Assembly (NCBI GenBank): GCA_013041925.1
Contig: JABDRB010000026.1
Coordinates: 124,001-188,000, forward strand
Direction: 5' to 3'
DNA length: 64,000 nt
Source of the DNA: Akkermansiaceae bacterium
Lineage (GTDB): Bacteria; Verrucomicrobiota; Verrucomicrobiia; Verrucomicrobiales; Akkermansiaceae
In this document: in pieces, positions 53,979 through 63,220 of the stretch
Layout of the letters: every line of letters starts with the position of its first letter
Position numbering within the stretch: the stretch's first letter is position 1
Program-made: the position numbers and the translations under genes
The notes under the pieces: generated by a model
The model's input: only the letters and a program-made list of their open reading frames with translations
The model's database searches: none
What the model was told of the DNA's origin: nothing

Positions 53979-54815
53979 TCACTGATTCGTCGGTGTAAGC
54001 CCCAAATCTTTTGCTTTTGCCAGCCAGTAGTTAATCTGAGAACTAACTTCTGGGAAGCTCGGCTCTCGGTTCGTCAAATGGCGCGCAAGGCTTTCAGAAA
54101 ATCGTTTCGATTGGTTTGAGATTGGATCCTTTTTACAGTATTTTAGATGCGCATAGACCTGCTCATGGATTGTCACTTTTCTTGTATCTGAAACAAAGGT
54201 ATTGATATATTCACCTCCAAACTCGCCAGGCTTTCCCACGAAGCCGTATTCCCCACTCAGAAATTTCGAGAAGCACAACGGAAATATCCGCGGTTCGATG
54301 CCCGCCTTCCATTTGAGAAAGTGAGACATATCTGCTGAAAGGTTTTCTCCACCAAAATCAAGCTGCAGACAGCGGCTTTCTCTGAATTCCTTAACCAGTC
54401 TTTCGAAATTCGCCAGAGCAATCATATCATCGTCCCACTTCATCACAAATTGCCCGTGACATTTAGTAAGGCAAAAGTTGTAAAATGTAGAAGTAAGGTG
54501 AGGCGAGTTGGGGTTCTCGGCAGCAACTTGTTGGTACGTCTCCCCGATGGGGATTATATCGTAAGGATAATCTACTAAATTGACCTTATCGGATAATTCA
54601 GCAAGGCGCTGCCCGATTATTGACGTCGCATCATTACTATTGTTATTGATAATGACCACATCATCTACGTGATCAAGAATCGACAGAATTGAAGCAGCGA
54701 GAAACTCTTCACCGTTTTTAACCCGAATCATAGCTGTGATCCGGCCGCGCCCAGAAAAACACAAGCCAGAAAGAAGATATTTAAATCTTCTTTTAATTTT
54801 CTCGATAAGTCTCAT
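53979..54815 (-). CDS. GT2-like glycosyltransferase
   Basis: 278 residues. A short basic N-terminus (IEKIKRRFKYLL) precedes ITAMIRVKNGEEFLAASILS, VVIINNNSNDATS and the metal motif VMKWDDDMIAL, which together give a GT-A transferase. The C-terminal half (EYGFVGKPGEFGGEYINTF) is not typical of well-known subfamilies. Its start overlaps the methyltransferase stop by 4 bp, so the pair is coupled. Function as a glycosyltransferase is likely; donor unknown. Confidence 0.75.
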   Translation of the reverse strand: MRLIEKIKRRFKYLLSGLCFSGRGRITAMIRVKNGEEFLAASILSILDHVDDVVIINNNSNDATSIIGQRLAELSDKVNLVDYPYDIIPIGETYQQVAAENPNSPHLTSTFYNFCLTKCHGQFVMKWDDDMIALANFERLVKEFRESRCLQLDFGGENLSADMSHFLKWKAGIEPRIFPLCFSKFLSGEYGFVGKPGEFGGEYINTFVSDTRKVTIHEQVYAHLKYCKKDPISNQSKRFSESLARHLTNREPSFPEVSSQINYWLAKAKDLGLTPTNQ

Positions 54816-55585
54816 GGCATTGAAAAAATCGATTTCACCAATCGCTTTAATTGAGAGCTTACTTTTAGCTGCCGCTGTTGTTCTTGCTGAAGCTCATCTA
54901 TAAGCTGTTGCTTGAGATTCCAGTTGAAAGGGTGGACTAAGGAAAGTGGATTTTCAATTGCTGGCAAACCACCCCCCTCCTTAAAGAAAACAAGGCAATT
55001 CTGCCGATAGTGAGGCAGGATCGATTCGTTATTCCAGATTTCGGATCTTAGAATGTCCGCACACAGGAAACCCCTGCGTGAGAATATTTCCGCCCAGTAG
55101 GTTGGCCATTGTTCATTTACATGATTCCATCCACCTTGATATGGAATAGCGGCAGAGAAGAGAACTAAATCTGATAGACTACATAGCAACTCCACTAGCT
55201 GGTGCGCAGAAGAAGCAGGCAAGTGCTCAGCAACTTCAAGACACAATGCGAGATCGAAATGCCTACCATTTAAGGAAGTCATTAAAGAACTTCGTTCAAC
55301 TGAATTAGTGAAATCACATTGTATCATTTTATCAGGTGGTATTTCCAACTGATTTTCACAAATCCACGGACCATCAACACCTAGAATTTCTAGATTTTCC
55401 TTAGTCGACCTAGCCACACTGAGCCACTCTCCGTAGCCGCAACCGATATCAACAACTGATGTTAAATCGAACTTTGAAAACAATAATGGTAGGATATCAG
55501 CAGCCGAAGATTTTGTCCCCTGTAGATAATCATCCGATCGGTGAGGATTAGACCCTAGGTTGGTGCTTGAGGTTTTAGTATTCAT
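54812..55585 (-). CDS. SAM-dependent methyltransferase
   Basis: 257 residues. SAM-binding motif I is SVVDIGCGYGEWLSV (~40-54); the acidic end of strand 2 is ILGVDGPW; motif IV-like LALCLEVAEHLP carries the active-site region. This is a class I fold of the Methyltransf_23/11 type. A role in O-methylation of the polysaccharide is inferred from its place between an ABC transporter and a transferase. In some systems such an enzyme caps the chain to signal export, and the adjacent ABC exporter makes that worth noting. A 78-bp gap separates it from the ABC gene. Confidence 0.85.
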   Translation of the reverse strand: MNTKTSSTNLGSNPHRSDDYLQGTKSSAADILPLLFSKFDLTSVVDIGCGYGEWLSVARSTKENLEILGVDGPWICENQLEIPPDKMIQCDFTNSVERSSLMTSLNGRHFDLALCLEVAEHLPASSAHQLVELLCSLSDLVLFSAAIPYQGGWNHVNEQWPTYWAEIFSRRGFLCADILRSEIWNNESILPHYRQNCLVFFKEGGGLPAIENPLSLVHPFNWNLKQQLIDELQQEQQRQLKVSSQLKRLVKSIFSMP

Positions 55586-55663
55586 ATAGTAAAGGGAGTA
55601 GCGTGATCACGATGCGATCTCTCTTGATTCTTTTCGTTATGTCAAAAGGGAGTCTCGGCGTTT

Positions 55664-57535
55664 TTAAGCGCTGGTTTTCGTTGTTACTTCAGCCAAATTT
55701 AGTCGTTCATCGCACATCTCCACCGTCCGCAGTCGGTGGGCTATGACGAGCATCGTGATCTGACCACTCAAGCCCGCAATCGCTTTGATCACCCCATCCT
55801 CGGTTTTGGTGTCGAGGGCGGAGGTGGCCTCATCTAGCACCAGAAGTTCCGGTTGGTGATACAGTGCTCGAGCCAAACCGATGCGCTGGCGCTGGCCACC
55901 AGAGAGACGGACACCACGTTCGCCGACGACGGTTTCCCAGCCCTGGGGTAGCTCGTGTTCGATAAACTCGCGGATCTGCGCCGCAGCGGCTGCGCGTTCC
56001 AGATCGGCCGGGTCGATCGTTTCCTTGGGCACACCGAATGCAATATTGGCGGCCACCGTATCATCAATCAGAAAAATTTCTTGGGGTACGTAGCCAATAC
56101 CGCCACGCCACGCACGCCGGTTATCGGCCCCAAGTGGGGTGTCGTCGATGAGAATGCGGCCGAAAGAAGGGGCGTGAAGACCGAGGATAAGATCCACAAG
56201 CGTGGACTTGCCACAACCCGTGGTACCGACGATCCCAAGAGAAGAGTTTTTGGGGATGGTGAGGTTCAAGTTCGAGATGACTGGCTTGTCTCCCCCAGGG
56301 TATTGGAAGCTGAGATCTTCCAATGTAATGGCTCGCTGCCAGCGCAGGGGCTCCGGCGCGGTGAGGCGCCCGTCGGCAGATTCGGTATCTTTGCCTGCTG
56401 CCGTCTCTACGGCGAGGAATTCATCAAAAACTTCTTCAAGCGTGTGGCGCTGGGTAGTGAACTGGGTGATCTGACCATAGAGGAGTTGCAGGGCGGGTAG
56501 CAGGCGATAGCCGGCGAGCGCCATCACCCCGAGATTGGGCAAGATCGCGATGATGTCCTGGCCGCGAGCGGCGTAGATGATGACAACGACAACAAGTCCA
56601 CCGAAGGCGAGCGGTTCGATAAGGTAGCGCGGGCCATTCCCAAGAATGGTGGACCAAGCTTGGAGACGGGCGTTCCGCTCGGAGTGGGTGGAAAAGCGTT
56701 CAATGAAGGTTTCCTCGGCACGGTGGACCTTGACGGGCTTGATGCCGCCAAGCATTTGCTGAACCTCAATATAGGTGCCACGGAATGCGTCCTTAAGGCC
56801 ATTCGAAATACAACTGCGGAAGCGGCCTAGTCCGCGGAATACCGCGACGTAGAACAAACCGAAGCCAAGGCTGGCGACGATGGCAATCTGCGGATGGACG
56901 AGAAACAGGGTGCCGATGAGTAATATAATCGTCGCGATGCGGGCGAGGCTGTCGAGCAAGGGCAGCAATACGCCTGTTGTATAACCCATCACGTCACCGA
57001 GAACTTTTTTCACCAGCACACCAGTGTTTTCCTCAAGGAAATCGGTATAGGGACGTGTGGCAATCTGACGGAGCAGGCGGACCCGCAACCAATGGCTGAA
57101 CTGGTGGGCGTAGCGGGTGCGGACAAACTCAGCTGACAAATTCACGCCATTGGCGACCAACAACATAGCAATAGCGAAGATCCCAGCGATGAGCAACAAT
57201 CGGCTGTCGTCAAAGGGAGGCAAGATCTCGAGCAACTTCGTGCCGAACTGGGAATTACGCAGGCGGGAAGGATCGGCAGCGAGCGCCAAAAATGGGAAGA
57301 TTGAGGTAACCCCGAGAACTTGGAACAAACCCTGAGCGAAGGAGCAACCGATGACGATGAGCAGCCTCTTCCGGCCGAATGGACGAGCAAGTGTATAGAC
57401 CTTGTGGATGAGGTCAGCGGAGTTGTGGAGGAAGGAGGGCAAGGGAGAAGAAGTTAAAAAGACGAAAAGCGGAAGAAAAGAATCGATGAGCTCTGAAGAC
57501 GGAAATGAAGAGATCAGAGAAACGCGGGAAGTCAA
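55664..57535 (-). CDS. ABC exporter, fused permease and ATPase (MsbA/HlyB-type)
   Basis: About 590-623 residues. Six membrane helices are followed by an ATPase domain with Walker A GTTGCGKST (~440), Q-loop YVPQEI, signature RLSGGQRQRIGL (~546), Walker B LLVLDEATSALD (~565) and the H-loop IAHRLR. It exports a lipid-linked or hydrophobic substrate, possibly lipid-linked oligosaccharide. The start is unsure: no ATG lies before the first conserved helix. TTG 57535 or TTG 57442 are candidates, and the first ~40 codons come from a purine-biased, low-complexity stretch (57,420-57,540). It starts 12 bp after the upstream epimerase. Confidence 0.88.
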   Translation of the reverse strand: MTSRVSLISSFPSSELIDSFLPLFVFLTSSPLPSFLHNSADLIHKVYTLARPFGRKRLLIVIGCSFAQGLFQVLGVTSIFPFLALAADPSRLRNSQFGTKLLEILPPFDDSRLLLIAGIFAIAMLLVANGVNLSAEFVRTRYAHQFSHWLRVRLLRQIATRPYTDFLEENTGVLVKKVLGDVMGYTTGVLLPLLDSLARIATIILLIGTLFLVHPQIAIVASLGFGLFYVAVFRGLGRFRSCISNGLKDAFRGTYIEVQQMLGGIKPVKVHRAEETFIERFSTHSERNARLQAWSTILGNGPRYLIEPLAFGGLVVVVIIYAARGQDIIAILPNLGVMALAGYRLLPALQLLYGQITQFTTQRHTLEEVFDEFLAVETAAGKDTESADGRLTAPEPLRWQRAITLEDLSFQYPGGDKPVISNLNLTIPKNSSLGIVGTTGCGKSTLVDLILGLHAPSFGRILIDDTPLGADNRRAWRGGIGYVPQEIFLIDDTVAANIAFGVPKETIDPADLERAAAAAQIREFIEHELPQGWETVVGERGVRLSGGQRQRIGLARALYHQPELLVLDEATSALDTKTEDGVIKAIAGLSGQITMLVIAHRLRTVEMCDERLNLAEVTTKTSA

Positions 57536-57546
57536 ATCCCGGCTTT

Positions 57547-58599
57547 CTATTTCAGCTTTTCCAGCGCATGCTCGTTATCACAAACCCAAGTGTGGGTGTC
57601 AGAAACGATGTCTTGGATACTGCGCGTTGGCCTCCAGGTGCTGCGCTGGAAAAGTTTCGAGCAATCGCCGATGAAGAGGCGGAGGTCGGAGGGACGGGTC
57701 TCGGGGACGGAGCCGATGGGTATGATGTTGCCAGTGACTTGCTGGCAGACGGCGGTGAGCTCCTGAAGAGAGGCTGAGCATTCAAGCCCCCCCGCGACGT
57801 TGCCGAGCCAACCGTCCCAGGCGTCGAAGTCGCGAACTTGTTCGAGGATGAGATCGGCGAGGTCGTGAACGTGGAGACAATCGCGCACCTGCTTACCGGT
57901 GCCGCCGTAGCCGATGTATTGGAGAGATCGCTTGTAGTGATGGGCCATAACCCAGAGTGCGACAACGCCTTGGTCAACCTTACCGAATTGCCAAGGACCC
58001 GCGATGACACCACAGCGGTTGACGACGACCTTGAGACCAAAGGTATCGCGGTATTCTTCAATCAACTGCTCGGCGGAAAGCTTGGTGTAGCCGTAGAGAG
58101 ATCGAGCACCATCGAGGGCGAGGTCTTCACTGACGCCGCGAGAAGAAAGGCCGACAGTGCCGTCGTCTCTCCAGACGAAGCGCGTGTCCTCTTCCCGCCA
58201 TGGATGGGCCTCGAGACGAGCCACTGGATAGACTCGGCTAGTGGAGAGAAATATCATGCCCGCGCCATGCTTGCGACAGGCTTCGAGGCAATGATAGGCG
58301 CCCACGAGGTTGGTCTGGAAAAGGTAGTCAGGGGAGCCCTCGCGACCAGCCAGGACGGATGGTTCCGCCGAGCATTCGATCATCAGGTCGAAAGGCTCTT
58401 CTGGGAAGCTGTCGGGATGGCGGACGTCGCCATTATGAAAACGAATGCCAGCGGCTTGAAGGCGGGTGACGTTGAGTTCGGAACCGCTGCGGTAGAGGTT
58501 GTCCATCACGGTGATGGGGGCGACGGGAAAGGCCGAGCGCAGTCCTAGTGCAATATTGGAACCGACAAAGCCGGCACCACCAGTTATGAGAATTTTCAT
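57547..58599 (-). CDS. NAD-dependent sugar-nucleotide epimerase (CDP-paratose 2-epimerase-like)
   Basis: 350 residues. NAD motif ILITGGAGFVGSN, STSRVYP, Tyr169-x-x-x-Lys173 in SLYGYTKLS, then GVIAGPWQFGKVDQGVVALW and GTGKQVRDCLHVHDLADLI. This pattern fits the extended SDR group that includes CDP-tyvelose/paratose 2-epimerase. A C7 run (57,787-57,793) sits inside the gene. It supplies a nucleotide sugar for the polymer; the exact product is not shown. A second member of the same group lies two genes upstream (59,823-60,869). Confidence 0.85.
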   Translation of the reverse strand: MKILITGGAGFVGSNIALGLRSAFPVAPITVMDNLYRSGSELNVTRLQAAGIRFHNGDVRHPDSFPEEPFDLMIECSAEPSVLAGREGSPDYLFQTNLVGAYHCLEACRKHGAGMIFLSTSRVYPVARLEAHPWREEDTRFVWRDDGTVGLSSRGVSEDLALDGARSLYGYTKLSAEQLIEEYRDTFGLKVVVNRCGVIAGPWQFGKVDQGVVALWVMAHHYKRSLQYIGYGGTGKQVRDCLHVHDLADLILEQVRDFDAWDGWLGNVAGGLECSASLQELTAVCQQVTGNIIPIGSVPETRPSDLRLFIGDCSKLFQRSTWRPTRSIQDIVSDTHTWVCDNEHALEKLK

Positions 58600-58846
58600 A
58601 TTTTTTATCGGCTGCGCCGTTATTGGAGTTGAGCGATCGTTTCGCAGTCCGAGTATCGAGAATCAAGCATGTGAACTAGAACTCTCCAATCGCATCAGTA
58701 ACACGCCACGTTGCTAAAAAAAATCGGAATAATCATTCCTTCAAGGCTTGGGAAACCCAGTATATCAACAGATATGGTAACGAGAATGACACCGAGCTAT
58801 AGGCTTTTTCTTCGAAACAAGACAATCGAGTCACCATCGATTTCGT

Positions 58847-59794
58847 CTAGGAAACAAAGGCGCGTTCAACGGGAGACGGCTCGATCGACTGGACGGCGTG
58901 TGGTGCCTGACGGCAAAAAACGAGCGTCAATGCCCAACCTGCACTAACGAAAGAGAAAATCAGCTCTCTTACCTCAGGAGTCGAATTGGGGTTCAATTGC
59001 TCATTATACTTCAAATTTAAAATCATGACTACCACGGCAACGCTGAGACTAAAAACAGACATCCCAACATATGGGGCATTTCGGCTCAATAGACTTATGA
59101 ATAATCCGAAAACTAGGACTGCAGCACTCATGCAGTAAGGTTTATCAATCAGGGAGCTATTTTGATAGACTCCAGAAAGCGCAAGCGCTTGGACCACCGG
59201 GAGTGATGGCAGGCGAATACCGCAGATCGAATCCCACCGAATCACAATAAAGAGTGTTCCGAGCATCGACGCCAACGCGATCGAATACCTCAGCGATGTG
59301 TCCACGAAACCTTTGGCCATATTGTGGACGTTGAATTCATTTTGGTCGTTAATCTCTTTAATCGTCTGCGGAGTATCGAATCCCAAAATACGCTGTCCCC
59401 AGCTTATCTCTTCGCCTGCCCCAATGAAAAAAATAGACCCAGTTAGTATCAATACCCAAGCGCTCATCACGGACCAACGGCCGGGCAACCCAGCCTTAAG
59501 CTCTCGACGCCCTTGCAATATCAATAAAACACTGCAACAGAGCAATAATAGACAACCGGCATACTCAAAGCATCCGTCCTCCCGATGAAGTCTCTGAAAA
59601 AGAGACGGCTCTAATATGACAAGAGTCGAACAGACCAGCAGCAATGCTCCCACTCCGAAAAGAACCACGACATCAATCGATTTCAATGAAGTCAAGAGAT
59701 GACGTTTTCGTTGTTGAGAGGAAATCATTTTTCCTCGTCGCTGGTTTCCTGATCGAGTATTCAATTTCTTCAAATTAAACGTAAGCGAAGCCAT
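58847..59794 (-). CDS. polytopic membrane protein with GEEISWGQR motif, function unknown
   Basis: 315 residues with about seven hydrophobic helices. The one striking block is residues 125-157: GAGEEISWGQR (Glu128, Glu129, Trp132, Arg135), then GFDTPQTIKEIN and QNEFNVHN. I recall the same block in uncharacterised membrane proteins of varied bacteria, often near polysaccharide genes. The acidic pair at a membrane edge plus invariant Asn/His suggests an enzyme or a lipid- or sugar-binding site. It sits between two sugar-nucleotide epimerase genes. No function is claimed. Confidence 0.75.
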   Translation of the reverse strand: MASLTFNLKKLNTRSGNQRRGKMISSQQRKRHLLTSLKSIDVVVLFGVGALLLVCSTLVILEPSLFQRLHREDGCFEYAGCLLLLCCSVLLILQGRRELKAGLPGRWSVMSAWVLILTGSIFFIGAGEEISWGQRILGFDTPQTIKEINDQNEFNVHNMAKGFVDTSLRYSIALASMLGTLFIVIRWDSICGIRLPSLPVVQALALSGVYQNSSLIDKPYCMSAAVLVFGLFISLLSRNAPYVGMSVFSLSVAVVVMILNLKYNEQLNPNSTPEVRELIFSFVSAGWALTLVFCRQAPHAVQSIEPSPVERAFVS

Positions 59795-59822
59795 GACTTC
59801 AGCTTAAGGCAACGCCAACAAT

Positions 59823-60869
59823 TTAAGGTCGATCTTGCCAGTTATCGACAATCTGGCGAATTGTTTCATCCAGACTAATGGTAATATTCCATTCAGGATA
59901 ATGTCTTCGCATTTTATCGAGGTTGGAGATGTAGCAGATGTGGTCACCGATCCGGTTGTCATCGACGTATTGATAGACTTGTTTTTTACCAGAGAATTTC
60001 TCGGCGATTTTGAAGGCTTCCCAGATGGAACACGAGTTATCGCGCCCTCCACCGATGTTGTAAACTTCTGCGATCCGTGGAGCTTTGAGGAACTCCTCGA
60101 TAAACCGGGCAACGTCATGCGAGTGAATGTTGTCGCGGACCTGTTTTCCTTTGTAACCAAATACCTTGTATTCCCGGCCCTCCAGGTTGCATTTCACGAG
60201 GTAGGAAAGAAAGCCGTGCAGTTCGACTCCGGTGTGGTTCGGCCCCGTGAGGCAGCCACCACGCAAACAACAGGTCGGCATTTGGAAATAACGACCGTAT
60301 TCTTGCACCATGACATCGGCCGCCACTTTCGAGGCCCCAAAAAGCGAGTGTTTCGATTGATCGATCGAAAACTCCTCGGTGATCCCATCGGCGTAGGCAG
60401 GATCGTCGTAATCCCAGCGGGTTTCGAGTTCTTTGAGCGCGATGGTATTGGGTCGGTCGCCGTAGACTTTGTTCGTGGACATGTGCACGAAGGGCACGTC
60501 CGCGTTCACCTGGCGATTGGCTTCGAGCAGGTTGAGGGTACCCACGGCATTGGTATCGAAATCATCAAAGGGGATGGCTGCGGCGCGATCGTGGGACGGC
60601 TGAGCCGCGGTGTGCACGATAGCGTCTGGTTTGACGTCAGCGATCAAGTCAAGCACGCCTTGTCGATCGCGGATATCGAGTTCGTGATGGACAAATCTGG
60701 GCAGGTCGCGTTCGAGCCGTTGCTGGTTCCAGCGGGTATCTCCTTGCGGACCGAAAAAGGTGGCTCGCTGGTTGTTATCGAGCCCATGGATCTCCCAGCC
60801 CAAAGCCGAGAAATGGACACAAACTTCAGAGCCAATCAAGCCGGATGATCCGGTGACGAGTAGTTTCAT
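59823..60869 (-). CDS. CDP-paratose 2-epimerase family SDR, Phe in place of catalytic Tyr
   Basis: 348 residues. [14 protein letters not shown] binds [38 protein letters not shown] and [20 protein letters not shown] followed by [16 protein letters not shown] are shared with the CDP-paratose 2-epimerase (RfbE) group. In [12 protein letters not shown] the usual Tyr of Y-x-x-x-K is Phe177, with Lys181 kept. It presumably converts a nucleotide sugar for the polymer. It is divergent in sequence from its neighbour epimerase, so the two likely make different sugars. Confidence 0.88.
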   Translation of the reverse strand: MKLLVTGSSGLIGSEVCVHFSALGWEIHGLDNNQRATFFGPQGDTRWNQQRLERDLPRFVHHELDIRDRQGVLDLIADVKPDAIVHTAAQPSHDRAAAIPFDDFDTNAVGTLNLLEANRQVNADVPFVHMSTNKVYGDRPNTIALKELETRWDYDDPAYADGITEEFSIDQSKHSLFGASKVAADVMVQEYGRYFQMPTCCLRGGCLTGPNHTGVELHGFLSYLVKCNLEGREYKVFGYKGKQVRDNIHSHDVARFIEEFLKAPRIAEVYNIGGGRDNSCSIWEAFKIAEKFSGKKQVYQYVDDNRIGDHICYISNLDKMRRHYPEWNITISLDETIRQIVDNWQDRP

Positions 60870-61061
60870 GGTAAAAATAAATAATAGGGAATGAGGGGTC
60901 GGAGACGATTCAGCTGCAAGTCGATTCTTACGACCAAGCTGCCGCCCGTGGTCGATCCCCCCATTTTTTGGAGGGAAACCTTCTTTTTTGAGAGAAAAGG
61001 TGATGTTTTTTCAAAATACCGCATCGCGATAGCTTAAGTTGATTATCTATCTCAATGTGAA

Positions 61062-61079
61062 CCACGGAATTCACGGAAC
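61062..61079. repeat. period-9 direct repeat in the EPS leader gap
   Basis: CCACGGAAT-TCACGGAAC, two 9-bp units, in the 250-bp gap between the tyrosine kinase and the epimerase. It resembles the CCACAGAGA-type repeat at 45,142-45,168. The rest of the gap (60,870-61,120) shows an A/T-rich stretch and no gene. Confidence 0.45.
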
Positions 61080-61120
61080 ACATTCTAAATAGAATGACGG
61101 TTGTTCAGGACTTTCTCCTC

Positions 61121-63175
61121 TTACTCGTCATCTCCATAATAACCATAAGATCCACCGTATTCGCCGTAGTCCCGGTAGCCGTAATAGCCGCCTCCTGTAT
61201 GTTTCGTTTTCATGGCGTTAAGGACGGCACCGACCAGTGGGGCCTTGGCAACCATCAAGAGTTCCTTAGCTCTCAGAATAGCGCCGGCGGGAGCTTTTAG
61301 TGCTCGGACAACCAGGACGACCGAGTGCACATGGTTTACCAGCAGTCGGGTGTCACTCACGGGCAGCACCGGCGCACTATCGATAATCACACGGTCGTAA
61401 TATTTGCTGAGTTTCGAGATAATCTCGCGCAATTCATTCTCCTGGAAAAGTTCAGATGGATTGGGTGCCTTGGTCCCCGCGGTGATCAAGTGCAATCCTT
61501 CGACTCCAGTTTTTTGCACGACCTTTTCAAGATCGATTTGCCCCGAAAGCACATCCGACATCCCAGGTTCCCGCTCTAATTGGGGGAAGAGTTTATGTAC
61601 ACGCGGTTTTCTCAGGTCAAAATCGATCAGAAGGGTTTTTTGTTCGTTCAGGGCAAATGCGGCGGCTAGCTCCGTGGCCACGGTGGTTTTCCCCTCGCCG
61701 GGCACCGAGCTGGTAATTAAAATCGTTTGATGGCGCTCCGCTTTCCCCAGTAATGTAACCGATGCCCTCAGGTTGCGGATTGCTTCGGCACTGGGTGTGT
61801 TGGGCTCCGCCGTCAGCACATTCACCCAATCATGGTCGATATCAAAAATCGAACCATCGGGAATAGCGGACAGGCAGTTAAGACCGATAGCCGTTTCGAC
61901 CGTGCGCACATCATAAATCTTATAATCAATCATCCCCATCAGGTAGGCGATCGCAAACCCAAAGAGCATCCCACCCACCAAGCCCTGGCTCAGCCGTTTA
62001 TACTTATCAACCTCGATGTTACCACTCGGGTAGGCTCGTTCTGCAATTTTGATCTTGCGGTTATCATTCTCCTCCGCCACATCAATTTCTGTAATCCTCT
62101 TGGTAACGGTATCGTAGAGGGATTGCTTGCTTTGAATGCTGCTTTGCAACGAGGCCTCACGCGATGCCAGAGCAGCTTGCAGCACTACCAGCCAGCTTGC
62201 CTCGCTTTCGGTTTCATCCACGGGCGATACCATTGGATCAGCTACTCCCGATTTTTCAACCGCCTGATTATAAAAATCAACCTGTTCACGATGTTGGGCC
62301 CAAAACTCGAGCTCGCTCGGGAGTTGTGATACCGCCGTAATTTCTCGGCGGAAGCGTTGTTTGAGATCATTAAGAATAGCGCGAGCTTCGATCATCTTAG
62401 GATGTTTTGACTTGTAACGCAGTTTCAACAACACAAGTTCATCCCGCTTCGCTTTCAGCAATTCATTGCTGGCCAGAACCGACTTGTAAGACTCAATCGA
62501 TCGGCGGGCAGTCTCAAGCTCCTGCGCGGCGGCGTTCGCCTCGGCCCGAAGAATTTTGAATGCCTCGGTGGCTCCTCCTGATTTCCGCTCCTCTTCAGTA
62601 GCCAGATACTGCTCCATAATAGCGTCGGCGATGGTCATTGCCGTGACGGAATCCTTGTGGGTCACGATAATGTCAATCAAGGTCGTTCCATTTCTAGGGA
62701 CTACCTTGAGATTACCCGTGATCATTTTCACCACCTCGGAAGTTTCCACATCTGCTGCGGATTTATACACCAATTCTTTCTCGTTGCGCCAGTATTTAGG
62801 TTTCAGTGAAAACGTAGGAGGCACCGCTTTTTCGATCGCCTGAATCTTGGCGCTGTTCACCACCTTGGTAAGCTGAGACGGCCCGACTAATTTATTGGCA
62901 ATGGTGACCATTAGGCTATCCATGGCAAGCCGATCACTCTCCAACTCCGCCCCCACAAGACTCCTCTGCTTGGTGATCAATTCTAACACCGCGCGGGCCT
63001 TATGACTCGGTTCGGCAATCGATAAGGTATAGAGGGCAATGACATAACCCAGAATGGCGAAGATGAGAATCAACCACCAACGCACAAACGCCATTCTTAG
63101 CCGACTCAGCCCTTGCTTGGGGCTGCGTTCGGTCTCATTGTCAAAATTGTCGAGATCATCGGGGAAATCAGTCAT
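61121..63175 (-). CDS. Wzc-like polysaccharide co-polymerase / BY-type tyrosine autokinase
   Basis: 684 residues. Two transmembrane helices (~28-50 and ~395-415) bracket a Wzz-like periplasmic domain with coiled coil (ETARRSIESYKSVLASNELL). The cytoplasmic kinase has Walker A TSSVPGEGKTT (~485), Walker A' LLIDFDLRKPR and Walker B RVIIDSAPVLPVSD (~596). The C-terminus is an unusual Gly/Tyr-rich tail (GGGYYGYRDYGEYGGSYGYY, 9 Tyr in 20) ending DDE, the autophosphorylated cluster. It controls chain length and export together with the Wza-like protein 45 bp upstream. Confidence 0.93.
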   Translation of the reverse strand: MTDFPDDLDNFDNETERSPKQGLSRLRMAFVRWWLILIFAILGYVIALYTLSIAEPSHKARAVLELITKQRSLVGAELESDRLAMDSLMVTIANKLVGPSQLTKVVNSAKIQAIEKAVPPTFSLKPKYWRNEKELVYKSAADVETSEVVKMITGNLKVVPRNGTTLIDIIVTHKDSVTAMTIADAIMEQYLATEEERKSGGATEAFKILRAEANAAAQELETARRSIESYKSVLASNELLKAKRDELVLLKLRYKSKHPKMIEARAILNDLKQRFRREITAVSQLPSELEFWAQHREQVDFYNQAVEKSGVADPMVSPVDETESEASWLVVLQAALASREASLQSSIQSKQSLYDTVTKRITEIDVAEENDNRKIKIAERAYPSGNIEVDKYKRLSQGLVGGMLFGFAIAYLMGMIDYKIYDVRTVETAIGLNCLSAIPDGSIFDIDHDWVNVLTAEPNTPSAEAIRNLRASVTLLGKAERHQTILITSSVPGEGKTTVATELAAAFALNEQKTLLIDFDLRKPRVHKLFPQLEREPGMSDVLSGQIDLEKVVQKTGVEGLHLITAGTKAPNPSELFQENELREIISKLSKYYDRVIIDSAPVLPVSDTRLLVNHVHSVVLVVRALKAPAGAILRAKELLMVAKAPLVGAVLNAMKTKHTGGGYYGYRDYGEYGGSYGYYGDDE

Positions 63176-63220
63176 GGAAAAGAGTCGGGCTATAGAAAAG
63201 TCTCGATGCAGGGAAGTTGG

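Noticed and set aside
57838-58548. 236-codon plus-strand open frame opposite the epimerase
   Set aside because: Antisense shadow; the minus-strand frame shows NAD and Y-x-x-x-K motifs.
59835-60848. 337-codon plus-strand open frame opposite the CDP-paratose epimerase-like gene
   Set aside because: It mirrors the real gene codon for codon on the other strand; the minus-strand product has every family motif and the plus-strand one has none.
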